DNA from: CAZBWS01 sp964495705
GTDB lineage: Bacteria; Pseudomonadota; Gammaproteobacteria; HTCC5015
DNA: 29,747 nucleotides
Reading direction: 5' to 3'
Assembly (NCBI GenBank): GCA_964495705.1
Contig: CAZBWS010000021.1
Location: 1-29,747, forward strand
Part shown: piece after piece, positions 8,370-16,091 of the stretch
Numbering within the stretch: the stretch's first letter is position 1
Layout of the letters: every line of letters begins with the position of its first letter
Notes under the pieces: generated by a model
The model's database searches: none
What the model saw: the letters and a program-made list of their open reading frames with translations, nothing else
What the model was told of the DNA's origin: nothing
Translations under genes and position numbers: made by a program

Positions 8370-9326
8370 GTGAGCGACGTAAAACACTGTAAATTACTAA
8401 TTGTTGGATCTGGCCCTGCGGGCTACACCGCTGCTGTTTACGCAGCACGCGCTAATTTGGAGCCCGTTATGGTTACAGGTATTCAAATGGGCGGGCAACT
8501 AACAACCACCACAGAGGTGGACAACTGGCCGGGTGACGTTGAAGGTTTACAAGGCCCTGCTCTTATGGAGCGCATGAAAGCTCATGCCGAGCGCTTTGGC
8601 ACAGAAATCATCTTTGACCACATCAACCAGGTTGATTTTTCTAAACGCCCTTTTACCTTAAAGGGTGACAGCCAAACCTTTACTGCCGATGCCGTCGTGA
8701 TTGCCACAGGTGCCAGTGCCCAATATTTAGGCCTAGAGTCAGAAGAAGCCTTTTCTGGTAAAGGTGTCTCCGCCTGTGCTACCTGTGATGGATTTTTCTA
8801 TCGCAATAAGCCTGTAGCTGTTGTGGGTGGTGGTAACACTGCTGTAGAAGAAGCACTTTATCTTGCCAATATCGCATCTGAGGTTACGATTATTCATCGT
8901 CGCGACTCTTTCCGCAGTGAGAAAATTCTTGCTGATCGTGTTGCCGAGAAAGCTAAAAACGGCAACATCAAGATTGAATGGTTTAACGAGCTTGAAGAGG
9001 TACTCGGCGATGATATGGGCGTAACCGGGGCACGTATCAAAAACAATAAAACCGGTGAAACTAAAGACCTCACTGTTGATGGTGTGTTCATCGCTATTGG
9101 TCACAAGCCTAACACCGATATTTTTGCCGACCAGCTGGACATGAAAGACGGGTATATTAAAGTACAAAGTGGTTTGGAAGGCAACGCTACTCAGACTAGT
9201 ATCCCTGGCGTATTTGCCGCCGGCGATGTTATGGATCACATCTACCGCCAAGCGATCACCTCTGCAGGTGCCGGTTGCATGGCAGCCCTAGATGCCGAGC
9301 GCTTCTTGGACGAACAAAAATCATAA
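8370..9326 (+). CDS. trxB: Thioredoxin reductase (NADPH)
   Basis: Flavoprotein that passes electrons from NADPH to thioredoxin in the cytoplasm. The 318-residue product has the FAD-binding GSGPAGYTAAVYAARANL segment (13-30), the redox-active CATC (136-139), the NADPH-binding GGGNTA (153-158) followed by HRR(D), and the C-terminal FAD motif GVFAAGDVMD. Start choice: GTG at 8370 gives MSDVKHCKLLIVGSGP, which aligns with the E. coli N-terminus, and GGAG lies six bases upstream. The frame stays open to a TTG at 8358, but that would place the ribosome site inside the gene. A hairpin follows the stop. The position opposite ftsK is the classical one. Confidence 0.97.
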   Translation: MSDVKHCKLLIVGSGPAGYTAAVYAARANLEPVMVTGIQMGGQLTTTTEVDNWPGDVEGLQGPALMERMKAHAERFGTEIIFDHINQVDFSKRPFTLKGDSQTFTADAVVIATGASAQYLGLESEEAFSGKGVSACATCDGFFYRNKPVAVVGGGNTAVEEALYLANIASEVTIIHRRDSFRSEKILADRVAEKAKNGNIKIEWFNELEEVLGDDMGVTGARIKNNKTGETKDLTVDGVFIAIGHKPNTDIFADQLDMKDGYIKVQSGLEGNATQTSIPGVFAAGDVMDHIYRQAITSAGAGCMAALDAERFLDEQKS

Positions 9327-9341
9327 ACTGAGCTAAGCATA

Positions 9342-9374
9342 CTCTAGTAGCCTATCCCCATAGTGCTGCTAGAG
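9342..9374 (+). terminator. Hairpin after trxB, probable terminator
   Basis: CTCTAGTAGC (9342-9351) pairs with GCTGCTAGAG (9365-9374) with one wobble. The stem continues inward through CTAT/ATAG, leaving a CCCC loop. A modest pyrimidine tract (CCTCCTCCTTT) follows. The stem carries a one-mismatch copy of the repeat, reverse strand, at 9352-9361. Confidence 0.65.
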
Positions 9375-9416
9375 CCTCCTCCTTTACAATAGGCTTGTAG
9401 GGTTTAACAATACGTC

Positions 9417-10580
9417 ATGTCTCTACACGCCGAACTGCATAACAGCCTAGCCTCTGTCTCTAAAGACTGTTGGAATGGGCTAAACCCAGATAGCAATCCC
9501 TTTGTACAATACGAGTTCTTAATTGCCTTAGAACGCAACGGCTGTTTAGGCAAACGCATGGGTTGGTATCCTCGCTACTTTATTATTCGCGATGAACAGG
9601 GCTCACTGATGGCTGCTGCCATGTGCTACATCAAACACAACTCCCATGGCGAATTTGTGTTTGATTGGGCTTGGGCTGACGCCTACCAACGCGCTGGTAA
9701 AATGTACTACCCCAAGCTTGTATGTGCATCACCCTTTTCTCCCGTACAGGGACCGCGCCTTCTAGTACACCCTAATGGCAATGCGGATAGGCTACATCAA
9801 CTACTGATTCGCAATATTTTAAAGTACTGTGAAGACCAAAGGCTCTCTAGCTTCCACTGCCTATTCCCCGAGACAAGTCAGACACAAACACTGCAAGATA
9901 ATGGCTTGATGCTACGTAAAGATTATCAGTATCACTGGCACAATCACGGCTATCAGCATTTTGATGATTTTTTAGCAGACGTTAAATCTCGCAAACGTAA
10001 AAAAATACGCCGTGAACGAGAAATTGTTGCTGAGCAAGACATTAGCTTTAAGGTGGTTCTCGGCAATCAGATGAGCGATGAGCAGTGGCATTATGCACAT
10101 CATTTTTATCGCCTTACTTTTAAGGAAAAAGGTAACACTCCCGCTTTAAATTTAAATTTTTTCCGTGAGATAGGCCGAACGATGGGAGATAAGCTGGTCA
10201 CCATGTTTGCCATTAAAGATGCCGAATACATTGCCTGTGCTATTTACTTTAGAAACGCACACACCCTGTATGGGCGCTATTGGGGGTGTAGCTATGAATA
10301 TCATAGCCTGCACTTTGAAGCCTGCTATTACCGAGGCATAGAATATTGCATACAGCATAGGCTACAACATTTTGAGCCCGGCGCTCAGGGCGAGCATAAA
10401 ATTCCTAGGGGCTTTCTACCTACAGCCACCTATTCGGCACACTGGTTAGCCTCGGAGGACTTTCAAAAGCCAGTGCAAGATTTTTTAGTACGCGAAGCAC
10501 TGGCAATAGACGAATATGCTCAAGGCCTGTGGGAAAAATCGCCTTTTAGGGACGGGCTTTACCAGCCTGAGAATAAGTAG
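9417..10580 (+). CDS. FemAB/GNAT-like protein of the COG3146 type
   Basis: 387 residues that I recognise as the family annotated as peptidogalycan biosynthesis/recognition or GNAT-family N-acetyltransferase (COG3146, FemAB-like fold). Supporting stretches are NPFVQYEFLIALE near the N-terminus, VFDWAWADAYQRAG and YYPKLVCASPFSPVQGPRLL in the middle, KSRKRKKIRRERE (about 190-202), and LYGRYWGCS with a late FEPGAQGEHKIPRGF segment. No signal peptide or membrane segment, so cytoplasmic. The biochemical role of this family is not established to my knowledge. It lies eight bases before aat, another GNAT-fold enzyme that uses aminoacyl-tRNA, which suggests but does not prove an aminoacyl-transfer activity. 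Start ATG 9417. Confidence 0.85.
   Translation: MSLHAELHNSLASVSKDCWNGLNPDSNPFVQYEFLIALERNGCLGKRMGWYPRYFIIRDEQGSLMAAAMCYIKHNSHGEFVFDWAWADAYQRAGKMYYPKLVCASPFSPVQGPRLLVHPNGNADRLHQLLIRNILKYCEDQRLSSFHCLFPETSQTQTLQDNGLMLRKDYQYHWHNHGYQHFDDFLADVKSRKRKKIRREREIVAEQDISFKVVLGNQMSDEQWHYAHHFYRLTFKEKGNTPALNLNFFREIGRTMGDKLVTMFAIKDAEYIACAIYFRNAHTLYGRYWGCSYEYHSLHFEACYYRGIEYCIQHRLQHFEPGAQGEHKIPRGFLPTATYSAHWLASEDFQKPVQDFLVREALAIDEYAQGLWEKSPFRDGLYQPENK
9781..9790 (+). repeat. ATGCGGATAG repeat copy in the COG3146-type gene
   Basis: Exact copy with full context CAATGCGGATAGGCT. It is read as AAT GCG GAT AGG, encoding NADR in a non-motif part of the protein. Confidence 0.9.
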
Positions 10581-10588
10581 CAATACCA

Positions 10589-11245
10589 ATGATTCCCTAC
10601 TTAGCAGACGATGACGATATTGCCTTCCCCCCAGTCGATCAAGCCATTATCGACAGAGAGGCCAACGGCTTACTCTGCGCGGGAGGCAGCCTTAGTCCAG
10701 GGCGATTAATAAATGCTTATCAAAACGGCATATTCCCATGGTACAGCGAGGGTGAACCTGTCTTGTGGTGGAGTCCCAACCCACGCGCGGTCATTTTCAG
10801 CAAAGACATACACATCTCACGCTCCACGCGGCGCACAATGAGAAAGGGTGTGTTTGAGATACGCCACAATACGGCCTTTAAAGCAGTCGTCGAAGCTTGT
10901 GCGGCGCCCCGTGTACAGCAAGCAGACACCTGGATACTTCCTGAAATGATACAGGCTTACAGCGAACTACACCGCTTAGGCTATGCTCACAGCTATGAGT
11001 GTTGGCATCAAGATGAACTCGTCGGCGGTGTCTACGGCATAAAAATAAATGGCGTTTTTTGTGGTGAATCTATGTTTAGTGCGATGACGAATGCCTCAAA
11101 AATTGCTTTAATACATATTGCTCAATTAACAGAATATGATCTCATCGACTGCCAAATACCCAACCCGCATTTGCTGTCACTGGGGGCAAGTACTATTGCA
11201 CGTGCTGATTTTATTCAGCTATTGAAGGATGAACCTAATGTTTAA
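10589..11245 (+). CDS. aat: Leucyl/phenylalanyl-tRNA-protein transferase
   Basis: N-degron enzyme that adds Leu or Phe from aminoacyl-tRNA to proteins with N-terminal Arg or Lys, targeting them to ClpS/ClpAP. The 218-residue product has the family hallmarks: GLLCAGGSLSPGRLINAY, GIFPWYSEGEPVLWWSPNPR (47-66), LPEMIQAYSELHRLGYAHS and the C-terminal CQIPNPHLLSLGA (188-200). It is slightly shorter than E. coli Aat (234) because the ends are trimmed. It lies eight bases after the COG3146-type gene and overlaps the M48 gene by eight bases, forming a three-gene unit downstream of trxB. Confidence 0.96.
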   Translation: MIPYLADDDDIAFPPVDQAIIDREANGLLCAGGSLSPGRLINAYQNGIFPWYSEGEPVLWWSPNPRAVIFSKDIHISRSTRRTMRKGVFEIRHNTAFKAVVEACAAPRVQQADTWILPEMIQAYSELHRLGYAHSYECWHQDELVGGVYGIKINGVFCGESMFSAMTNASKIALIHIAQLTEYDLIDCQIPNPHLLSLGASTIARADFIQLLKDEPNV

Positions 11246-12029
11246 AAAAATTGCTACTACTGCCATTGTGATCACTTGCCTCAGCGCCTGTGCCACCTCA
11301 CCCACGGGGCGCCGCCAGTTTCTCATTGTCGGCGAGAGCCAAATGAGCCAACTAGGTGCTCAAGCTTATACGCAGATGAAGACTCAGCAAACGCTCTCTA
11401 ACAGCACACAGTCTAACAACTATATTCGTTGTATTGCGTCAGCGATCACCCGCGAACTAGACGGCAGCCAACAAGGTCAATGGGAAGTGAATGTGTTTGA
11501 AAATGCGTCTCCTAATGCCTTTGCTCTACCCGGTAAAAAAATCGGTTTCAATACGGGCATGCTCACATTAGCGCAAAGCCAAGACCAACTTGCCGCCGTG
11601 ATGGGGCATGAGGTTGGCCACGTCTTAGCGCGCCATAGTGCAGAACGCATGTCTTTGGATAGTGCAGCTAGTACAGGCACTCAGCTCTTACAGGCTATTT
11701 CTGGTGAACAAACGGCGGCCAAGCAACAGCTATTCGGGCTACTTGGACTAGGCACTCAATATGGTCTAAAGCTCCCTTTTAGCCGTGCTCATGAGAGTGA
11801 AGCAGATATTATCGGTATAGAACTCATGGCCAAAGCAGGCTTTGATCCCCGAGGTAGCGTACAGTTATGGCAAAACATGGCCAAGGCTAGCAAAGGCTCA
11901 CCACCTGAGTTTATGTCCACGCACCCGTCAAACAGCACGCGTATTGATCAGCTTAATAAACACATGAGCAAGGCAATGGTTCTGTATAAACAAGCCCAAG
12001 CCAAGGGTAAAAAACCACAATGTGGATAG
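11238..12029 (+). CDS. M48-family metallopeptidase lipoprotein (LoiP/YcaL-like)
   Basis: Periplasmic zinc protease anchored by a lipid, probably in outer-membrane protein quality control like E. coli LoiP and YcaL. With the start at ATG 11238 (AAGGA eight bases upstream) it has 263 residues. The signal peptide ends in lipobox LSAC, with Cys18 as the lipidation site. The zinc motif HEVGH is at 124-128 and the third-ligand motif ESEAD at 186-190. The alternative ATG at 11229 adds three residues but sits on the ribosome site. The stop codon TAG is supplied by a one-mismatch copy of the repeat (ATGTGGATAG, 12020-12029). Overlap with aat suggests coupled translation. The exact substrate is unknown. 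Confidence 0.92.
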   Translation: MFKKIATTAIVITCLSACATSPTGRRQFLIVGESQMSQLGAQAYTQMKTQQTLSNSTQSNNYIRCIASAITRELDGSQQGQWEVNVFENASPNAFALPGKKIGFNTGMLTLAQSQDQLAAVMGHEVGHVLARHSAERMSLDSAASTGTQLLQAISGEQTAAKQQLFGLLGLGTQYGLKLPFSRAHESEADIIGIELMAKAGFDPRGSVQLWQNMAKASKGSPPEFMSTHPSNSTRIDQLNKHMSKAMVLYKQAQAKGKKPQCG

Positions 12030-12044
12030 GCGCTAACAGCCTAC

Positions 12045-12221
12045 TTAGATCGTGCTATGTATTAGGCTTAACCCTAATATAAAAGTAAAGATAGCCGCAA
12101 AGACAACCGCCGCTACCAAGCTGGCTTGTTTATATAAGCGCTGCTCTGGCTGGGTGAATGCAAACTTGGCCAAACAGACTGCTGCCAAGAATAAAAAAAT
12201 AAGAATCATTAATACACGCAT
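12045..12221 (-). CDS. Possible small two-pass membrane protein
   Basis: 58 residues from the ATG at 12221 (a GTG at 12227 would add two). Two hydrophobic stretches (LMILIFLFLAAVCLAKFAF and SLVAAVVFAAIFTFILGL) flank a polar turn TQPEQRLYKQ, a plausible hairpin membrane protein. No family is recognised. Against it: there is no ribosome site, and all start candidates lie within or at the edge of a perfect palindrome that looks like the thrC terminator. In favour: the frame is free of stops and its composition is that of a membrane protein. The complementary frame looks like noise. Call made with caution. Confidence 0.4.
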   Translation of the reverse strand: MRVLMILIFLFLAAVCLAKFAFTQPEQRLYKQASLVAAVVFAAIFTFILGLSLIHSTI

Positions 12222-12243
12222 AATCACATTATGCGTGTATTAA
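12209..12243 (-). terminator. Perfect 16-bp palindrome after thrC, likely terminator
   Basis: TTAATACACGCATAAT (12209-12224) is followed by three bases and its exact complement (12228-12243). On the minus strand the stem runs on to TGATTCTTATTTTTTT, a T-rich tail offset by a few bases, which fits termination of the hom-thrC transcript. The lack of an immediate T-run leaves room for an operator or mRNA-end hairpin. Confidence 0.6.
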
Positions 12244-12278
12244 TAGAAAATACTAGGATCTAAACAAGATCCCGTAGC

Positions 12279-13355
12279 CTACATATTATTCAATATAGCG
12301 TCTTTAACGCTACCTAGCTCAGCTGCCACAGTTACTACCTCAGCCGTGCTTTGCTGAATGGCAATATCGGGATCTTTCAAGCCGTGCCCCGTCAGCGTAC
12401 AAACAATAGTACTGCCTTCTGGGATTTTACCTTCGTCAAGGTCCTGGATAGCACCTGCTAGAGAAGTTGCAGAGGCAGGCTCACAGAAAATACCTTCTTT
12501 CTCGGCGAGTAACTTCTGCGCCGCTAAAATCTGCTCATCTGTACGTGAGTCATACCAACCTTCAGATTCTTCTTTAACCTTCCAAGCCTTATCCCAGCTC
12601 TGTGGGTGGCCTATGCGGATAGCCGTAGCGACCGTCTCTGGGTCATCAACCATCTCACCTTTGGTGAATGGTGCTGCGCCCTCGGCCTGGTAGCCAATCA
12701 TTTTAGGACGATTGTTAACGATACCCTGCTCAAAGTACTCAGAGTAACCCATCCAGTGTGCACTGATGTTACCCGCGTTACCCACTGGGATGCAATGGTA
12801 GTCAGGTGCGCGGCCTAGCTCTTCGAGAATCTCGAATGCTGCGGTTTTTTGACCTTGCAAGCGGAAGGGATTGATTGAGTTAACGATCGTTACTGGCGCT
12901 TCTGCTGCTACTTCCTTGACCAGCTGCATACCTTCGTCAAAGTTACCTTTGATTTGGATAACAACAGCGCCGTGCATCAATGCCTGAGCCAACTTACCCA
13001 TGGCAATCTTGCCTTCAGGGATCAATACAAAAGCTTGAATGCCCGCACGTGCAGCATAAGCCGCCGCTGCCGCTGAGGTATTACCCGTAGACGCACAGAT
13101 AATCGCCTTCGCACCCTCTTCTACGGCCTTCGTTACCGCCATCGCCATACCGCGGTCCTTGAAAGAACCTGTTGGGTTTAAGCCTTCGTATTTAATGTAG
13201 ATATCCACATCTTTCTCTAGGGCTTTCGGGATATTATGTAGGCGAATCAAAGGCGTGTTGCCCTCACCCAAACTAATGATGCGCGTGTCATCATGCACAG
13301 GTAGGCGGTCACGGTAGCGGTCAATCAAACCAGTGTAACGAGTACGGAAGGTCAT
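12279..13355 (-). CDS. thrC: Threonine synthase, short form
   Basis: PLP enzyme converting O-phosphohomoserine to threonine, last step of the pathway. At 358 residues it belongs to the short Bacillus/Mycobacterium-like group rather than the form of about 430-470 residues found in E. coli and Pseudomonas. Motifs: SLGEGNTPLIRL, GLNPTGSFKDRGM with PLP lysine K66, CASTGNTSAAAAAYAARAG, phosphate-binding VGNAGN (191-196), and ATAIRIGHP. It starts at ATG 13355 with AAAGG upstream and lies 52 bases after hom. An exact copy of the repeat (reverse) covers the IRIG codons. The enzyme name is firm; the phylogenetic origin is worth testing. Confidence 0.96.
   Translation of the reverse strand: MTFRTRYTGLIDRYRDRLPVHDDTRIISLGEGNTPLIRLHNIPKALEKDVDIYIKYEGLNPTGSFKDRGMAMAVTKAVEEGAKAIICASTGNTSAAAAAYAARAGIQAFVLIPEGKIAMGKLAQALMHGAVVIQIKGNFDEGMQLVKEVAAEAPVTIVNSINPFRLQGQKTAAFEILEELGRAPDYHCIPVGNAGNISAHWMGYSEYFEQGIVNNRPKMIGYQAEGAAPFTKGEMVDDPETVATAIRIGHPQSWDKAWKVKEESEGWYDSRTDEQILAAQKLLAEKEGIFCEPASATSLAGAIQDLDEGKIPEGSTIVCTLTGHGLKDPDIAIQQSTAEVVTVAAELGSVKDAILNNM
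12613..12622 (+). repeat. ATGCGGATAG repeat copy in thrC
   Basis: Exact copy; context CCTATGCGGATAGCC. On the thrC strand it is read CT ATC CGC AT and falls in the conserved IRIG segment, so here protein conservation alone could explain part of it. Confidence 0.85.
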
Positions 13356-13399
13356 AGTTTTGCCTTTCTTTAAATTTAAATTTTAAAATGTTGTCATTA

Positions 13400-13421
13400 A
13401 GTATCTGTTAGCCCAGATACT
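13400..13421. repeat. Inverted repeat over the hom stop codon
   Basis: AGTATCTG (13400-13407) and CAGATACT (13414-13421) form a perfect 8-bp stem; the hom TAA stop (13408-13410) lies in the six-base loop. No T-run follows, so it may act as an mRNA-stability or partial attenuation hairpin between hom and thrC. Confidence 0.5.
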
Positions 13422-14730
13422 CAACGCGAATCTTAGTTACTTTACCTTGAACTTCATCAAGTTTTTCAATAGCTTGGAGAACATTGTTAATGTTTTTTTC
13501 AACTACAGTATTAGTCACCATAAACAAGGGCAATACGGGCTCTTCACTCGCGACATGAGACTGTGCTTCTTTTTGCACAACTGCCTCTATACTAATACCT
13601 GCATCGGCTAATACCGATGTTATTTTAGCCATGACTCCAGCACGGTCCTTAACTTGCATGCGCAAGTAATATGCCGTCTCCACTTCTTCGATAGGCAGTA
13701 CACCTGCCTCGCCCAAGGCATCAGCCTGGAAGCCCAACCCTGGTACTTGCGAGCTAACAGGCTGCCCCAATACACGGGCAACATCGATAATATCCGCCAC
13801 GACTGCAGATGCCGTGGGTTCTGCTCCAGCACCTGGTCCGTAGTACAGTGTTGCCCCCACAGCATCAGCTTTAACCAATACCGCATTCATAACACCATCC
13901 ACATTCGCAATAAGGCGCTTTTCAGGAATCAGTGTGGGGTGCACGCGTAATTCGACTCCCTTTTCAGAGCGTCTAGCTATGCCAAGATGCTTGATACGAT
14001 AGCCTAGCTCTTCTGCATAATTAACATCTTCAGGGGCAATCTTAGAAATGCCCTCGGTGAAACAGGCATCAAACTGTAGTGGCACACCAAAAGCGATAGA
14101 GCCTAAAATACTAAGCTTATGCGCGGCATCGATACCCTCAACGTCAAAAGTCGGATCCGCTTCTGCATAACCTAACTCTTGCGCCTCTTTCAATACATCA
14201 GCGAAGTCGCGTCCCTTATCCTTCATCTCAGTCAGAATGAAGTTGCCCGTACCATTAATGATGCCGGCCAGCCATTCTATCTTATTACCCGCCAAGCCTT
14301 CACGGATAGCCTTGATCACGGGAATGCCTCCAGCGATACCGGCTTCGTAGGCGACAATGACACCCTGATCTTTCGCGGCAGCGAAGATCTCTTCACCGTG
14401 CAGTGCTATCAAAGCTTTATTCGCAGTAACCACATGCTTACCATTGGCAATAGCCTTAAGCACTAAGGAGCGCGCGGGCTCATAACCACCAATCAACTCA
14501 GCAATCACATCAATTTCAGGGTTATTGACCAAGGCTTCTAGATCATCACTAACAGTAATGCCTGAGGCATCCGCGGTTAACTTAGACGGCGTACGTGCCG
14601 CAGCGTGGGTGACAAGCACTTTACGACCCAAGCGACGCTCAATTTCTTCAGCATTTCGTTTGAGTACATTGATCGTACCGCTACCGACAGTACCGACACC
14701 CAAAACACCTACTTTTACAGCTTCTAACAT
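13408..14730 (-). CDS. hom: Homoserine dehydrogenase
   Basis: Reduces aspartate semialdehyde to homoserine, the branch point to threonine and methionine. The 440-residue, monofunctional product has the NAD(P) motif GVLGVGTVGSGT (about 8-19), the substrate-side TANKALIALHG, the catalytic region INGTGNFILTEM with EADPTFDVEGIDAAHKL, and a C-terminal ACT domain (about 354-432), consistent with allosteric control by threonine as in relatives. It lies 29 bases after alaC and 52 before thrC, likely one transcript. The short alaC-hom spacer holds a one-mismatch copy of the repeat (ATGGGGATAG, 14744-14753). Confidence 0.96.
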   Translation of the reverse strand: MLEAVKVGVLGVGTVGSGTINVLKRNAEEIERRLGRKVLVTHAAARTPSKLTADASGITVSDDLEALVNNPEIDVIAELIGGYEPARSLVLKAIANGKHVVTANKALIALHGEEIFAAAKDQGVIVAYEAGIAGGIPVIKAIREGLAGNKIEWLAGIINGTGNFILTEMKDKGRDFADVLKEAQELGYAEADPTFDVEGIDAAHKLSILGSIAFGVPLQFDACFTEGISKIAPEDVNYAEELGYRIKHLGIARRSEKGVELRVHPTLIPEKRLIANVDGVMNAVLVKADAVGATLYYGPGAGAEPTASAVVADIIDVARVLGQPVSSQVPGLGFQADALGEAGVLPIEEVETAYYLRMQVKDRAGVMAKITSVLADAGISIEAVVQKEAQSHVASEEPVLPLFMVTNTVVEKNINNVLQAIEKLDEVQGKVTKIRVEYLG

Positions 14731-14759
14731 TCTTTTACTCGTTATGGGGATAGCTTGGA

Positions 14760-15962
14760 CTAGACTCTCTGAGCCTCAATCAAACCATCCTTCTTAAACA
14801 TTTCTTTCATGCCACGTAGCGCTTGGCGCGTACGGTGCTCGTTTTCAATTAAACCAAAGCGCACATGGTCATCACCATAATCACCAAAACCAATACCCGG
14901 TGATACCGCCACTTTTGCATCTTTTAATAGTTTCTTAGAGAACTCTAAAGAACCCATGGCCTGGTACGCCTCAGGAATTTGTGCCCAAACAAACATCGTT
15001 GCCTTGGGCTTTTCTACAATCCAGCCAAAGTCGTTTAAGCCATCGCACAACACATCGCGCCGCGCTTGATACATATCAGAGATTTCTTTTACACAACTTT
15101 GGTCAGACTCTAGTGCGTGTATGGCCGCCACTTGTATAGGCGTAAACATACCGTAGTCTAGATAAGACTTAATTCTTGCCAGTGCAGCTACTAAGGTTTT
15201 GTTGCCACACATAAAGCCAACACGCCAGCCAGGCATATTGTAGGTTTTAGATAAGGAGTAGAACTCAACCGCCACATCCTTCGCCCCTTCTACTTGTAAT
15301 ATCGAAGGCGGTTTGTAGCCATCAAAAGCAATCTCAGCATAGGCAATATCATGCACAATCCAGATTTCCTCTTCCTTGGCAATTTTGACGATACGTTCAA
15401 AGAACTCCAGTTCTGCCGTAGCAGCAGTGGGGTTGCCTGGGAAGTTTAAGATAAGCATCTTAGGCTTCGGATAAGTATTTTTAATGGCGCTTTCCAGCTC
15501 CACGAAAAAATCCATATCGGGAGTCATCGGTACATGGCGAATATCCGCCCCCGAAATTACCACACCGTAGGGATGAATCGGGTATGCAGGATTGGGAACC
15601 AGCACCGTATCGCCTTGACTGAGTGTGGCAAGCATTAAGTGTGCCAAACCCTCTTTAGAGCCAATCGTGACAATTGCCTCTGAGTCAGAGTCGAGTTCAA
15701 CATCAAACTTGTTTTTGTACCAAGTGGTTATTGCCTTGCGTAAACGTGGTATACCCCGAGACACCGAGTAACGATGTGTATCTTCACGCTGAGCCGCTTC
15801 ACACAACTTGTCAACGATATGCTTGGGTGTCGCCTGATCCGGGTTGCCCATACCAAAATCAACAATATCCTCTCCACGTGCTCGCGCTGCTGCCTTTAAA
15901 TCGTTGACGATATTAAAAACATAGGGAGGTAAGCGCTTAATTCTGGAGAATTCTTCATTCAT
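14760..15962 (-). CDS. alaC: Alanine transaminase AlaC
   Basis: Class I/II PLP aminotransferase making alanine from pyruvate with glutamate. The 400-residue product has FSRIKRLPPYVFNIVNDLK at the N-terminus, GMGNPD, LILNFPGNPTA, the PLP-lysine motif SLSKTYNMPGWRVGF (K239), and a late HVRFGLIENEHRTRQALRG. This combination is characteristic of AlaC rather than AspC or generic aspartate aminotransferases. Being first in an alaC-hom-thrC cluster puts it with amino-acid synthesis from the aspartate/pyruvate side. Start ATG 15962. The 129 bases upstream hold no gene; they contain a weak GTCTAAAA/TTTTAGAC inverted repeat. Confidence 0.93.
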   Translation of the reverse strand: MNEEFSRIKRLPPYVFNIVNDLKAAARARGEDIVDFGMGNPDQATPKHIVDKLCEAAQREDTHRYSVSRGIPRLRKAITTWYKNKFDVELDSDSEAIVTIGSKEGLAHLMLATLSQGDTVLVPNPAYPIHPYGVVISGADIRHVPMTPDMDFFVELESAIKNTYPKPKMLILNFPGNPTAATAELEFFERIVKIAKEEEIWIVHDIAYAEIAFDGYKPPSILQVEGAKDVAVEFYSLSKTYNMPGWRVGFMCGNKTLVAALARIKSYLDYGMFTPIQVAAIHALESDQSCVKEISDMYQARRDVLCDGLNDFGWIVEKPKATMFVWAQIPEAYQAMGSLEFSKKLLKDAKVAVSPGIGFGDYGDDHVRFGLIENEHRTRQALRGMKEMFKKDGLIEAQRV

Positions 15963-16091
15963 GGTTGCAGGCCATTAATTCCGTATTTATAAGGTGCTGA
16001 ATTTTACGGGCTTGTAACACAGCTGTCACGTCTAAAACCCTGCATTAGCTAATAAACTATTGTTTTTTAGACAATTAGCAAGTTAACTCGG

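Noticed and set aside
12052..12243. Plus-strand open frame opposite the small membrane protein
   Set aside because: Lys/Thr/Ala-rich translation without domains and no ribosome site; its end is set by the palindrome.
14179..14466. Open frame on the plus strand inside hom
   Set aside because: Antisense to a well-conserved gene, no family resemblance; the same holds for other long antisense frames in slyD (2644-2916), rarA (4485-4805), dnaX (18415-18696) and gshA (24845-25186).
16030..16072. GTCTAAAA/TTTTAGAC inverted repeat upstream of alaC
   Set aside because: Eight-bp arms with a loop over 25 bases and AT-rich sequence; likely chance, at most a weak terminator for the upstream gene.
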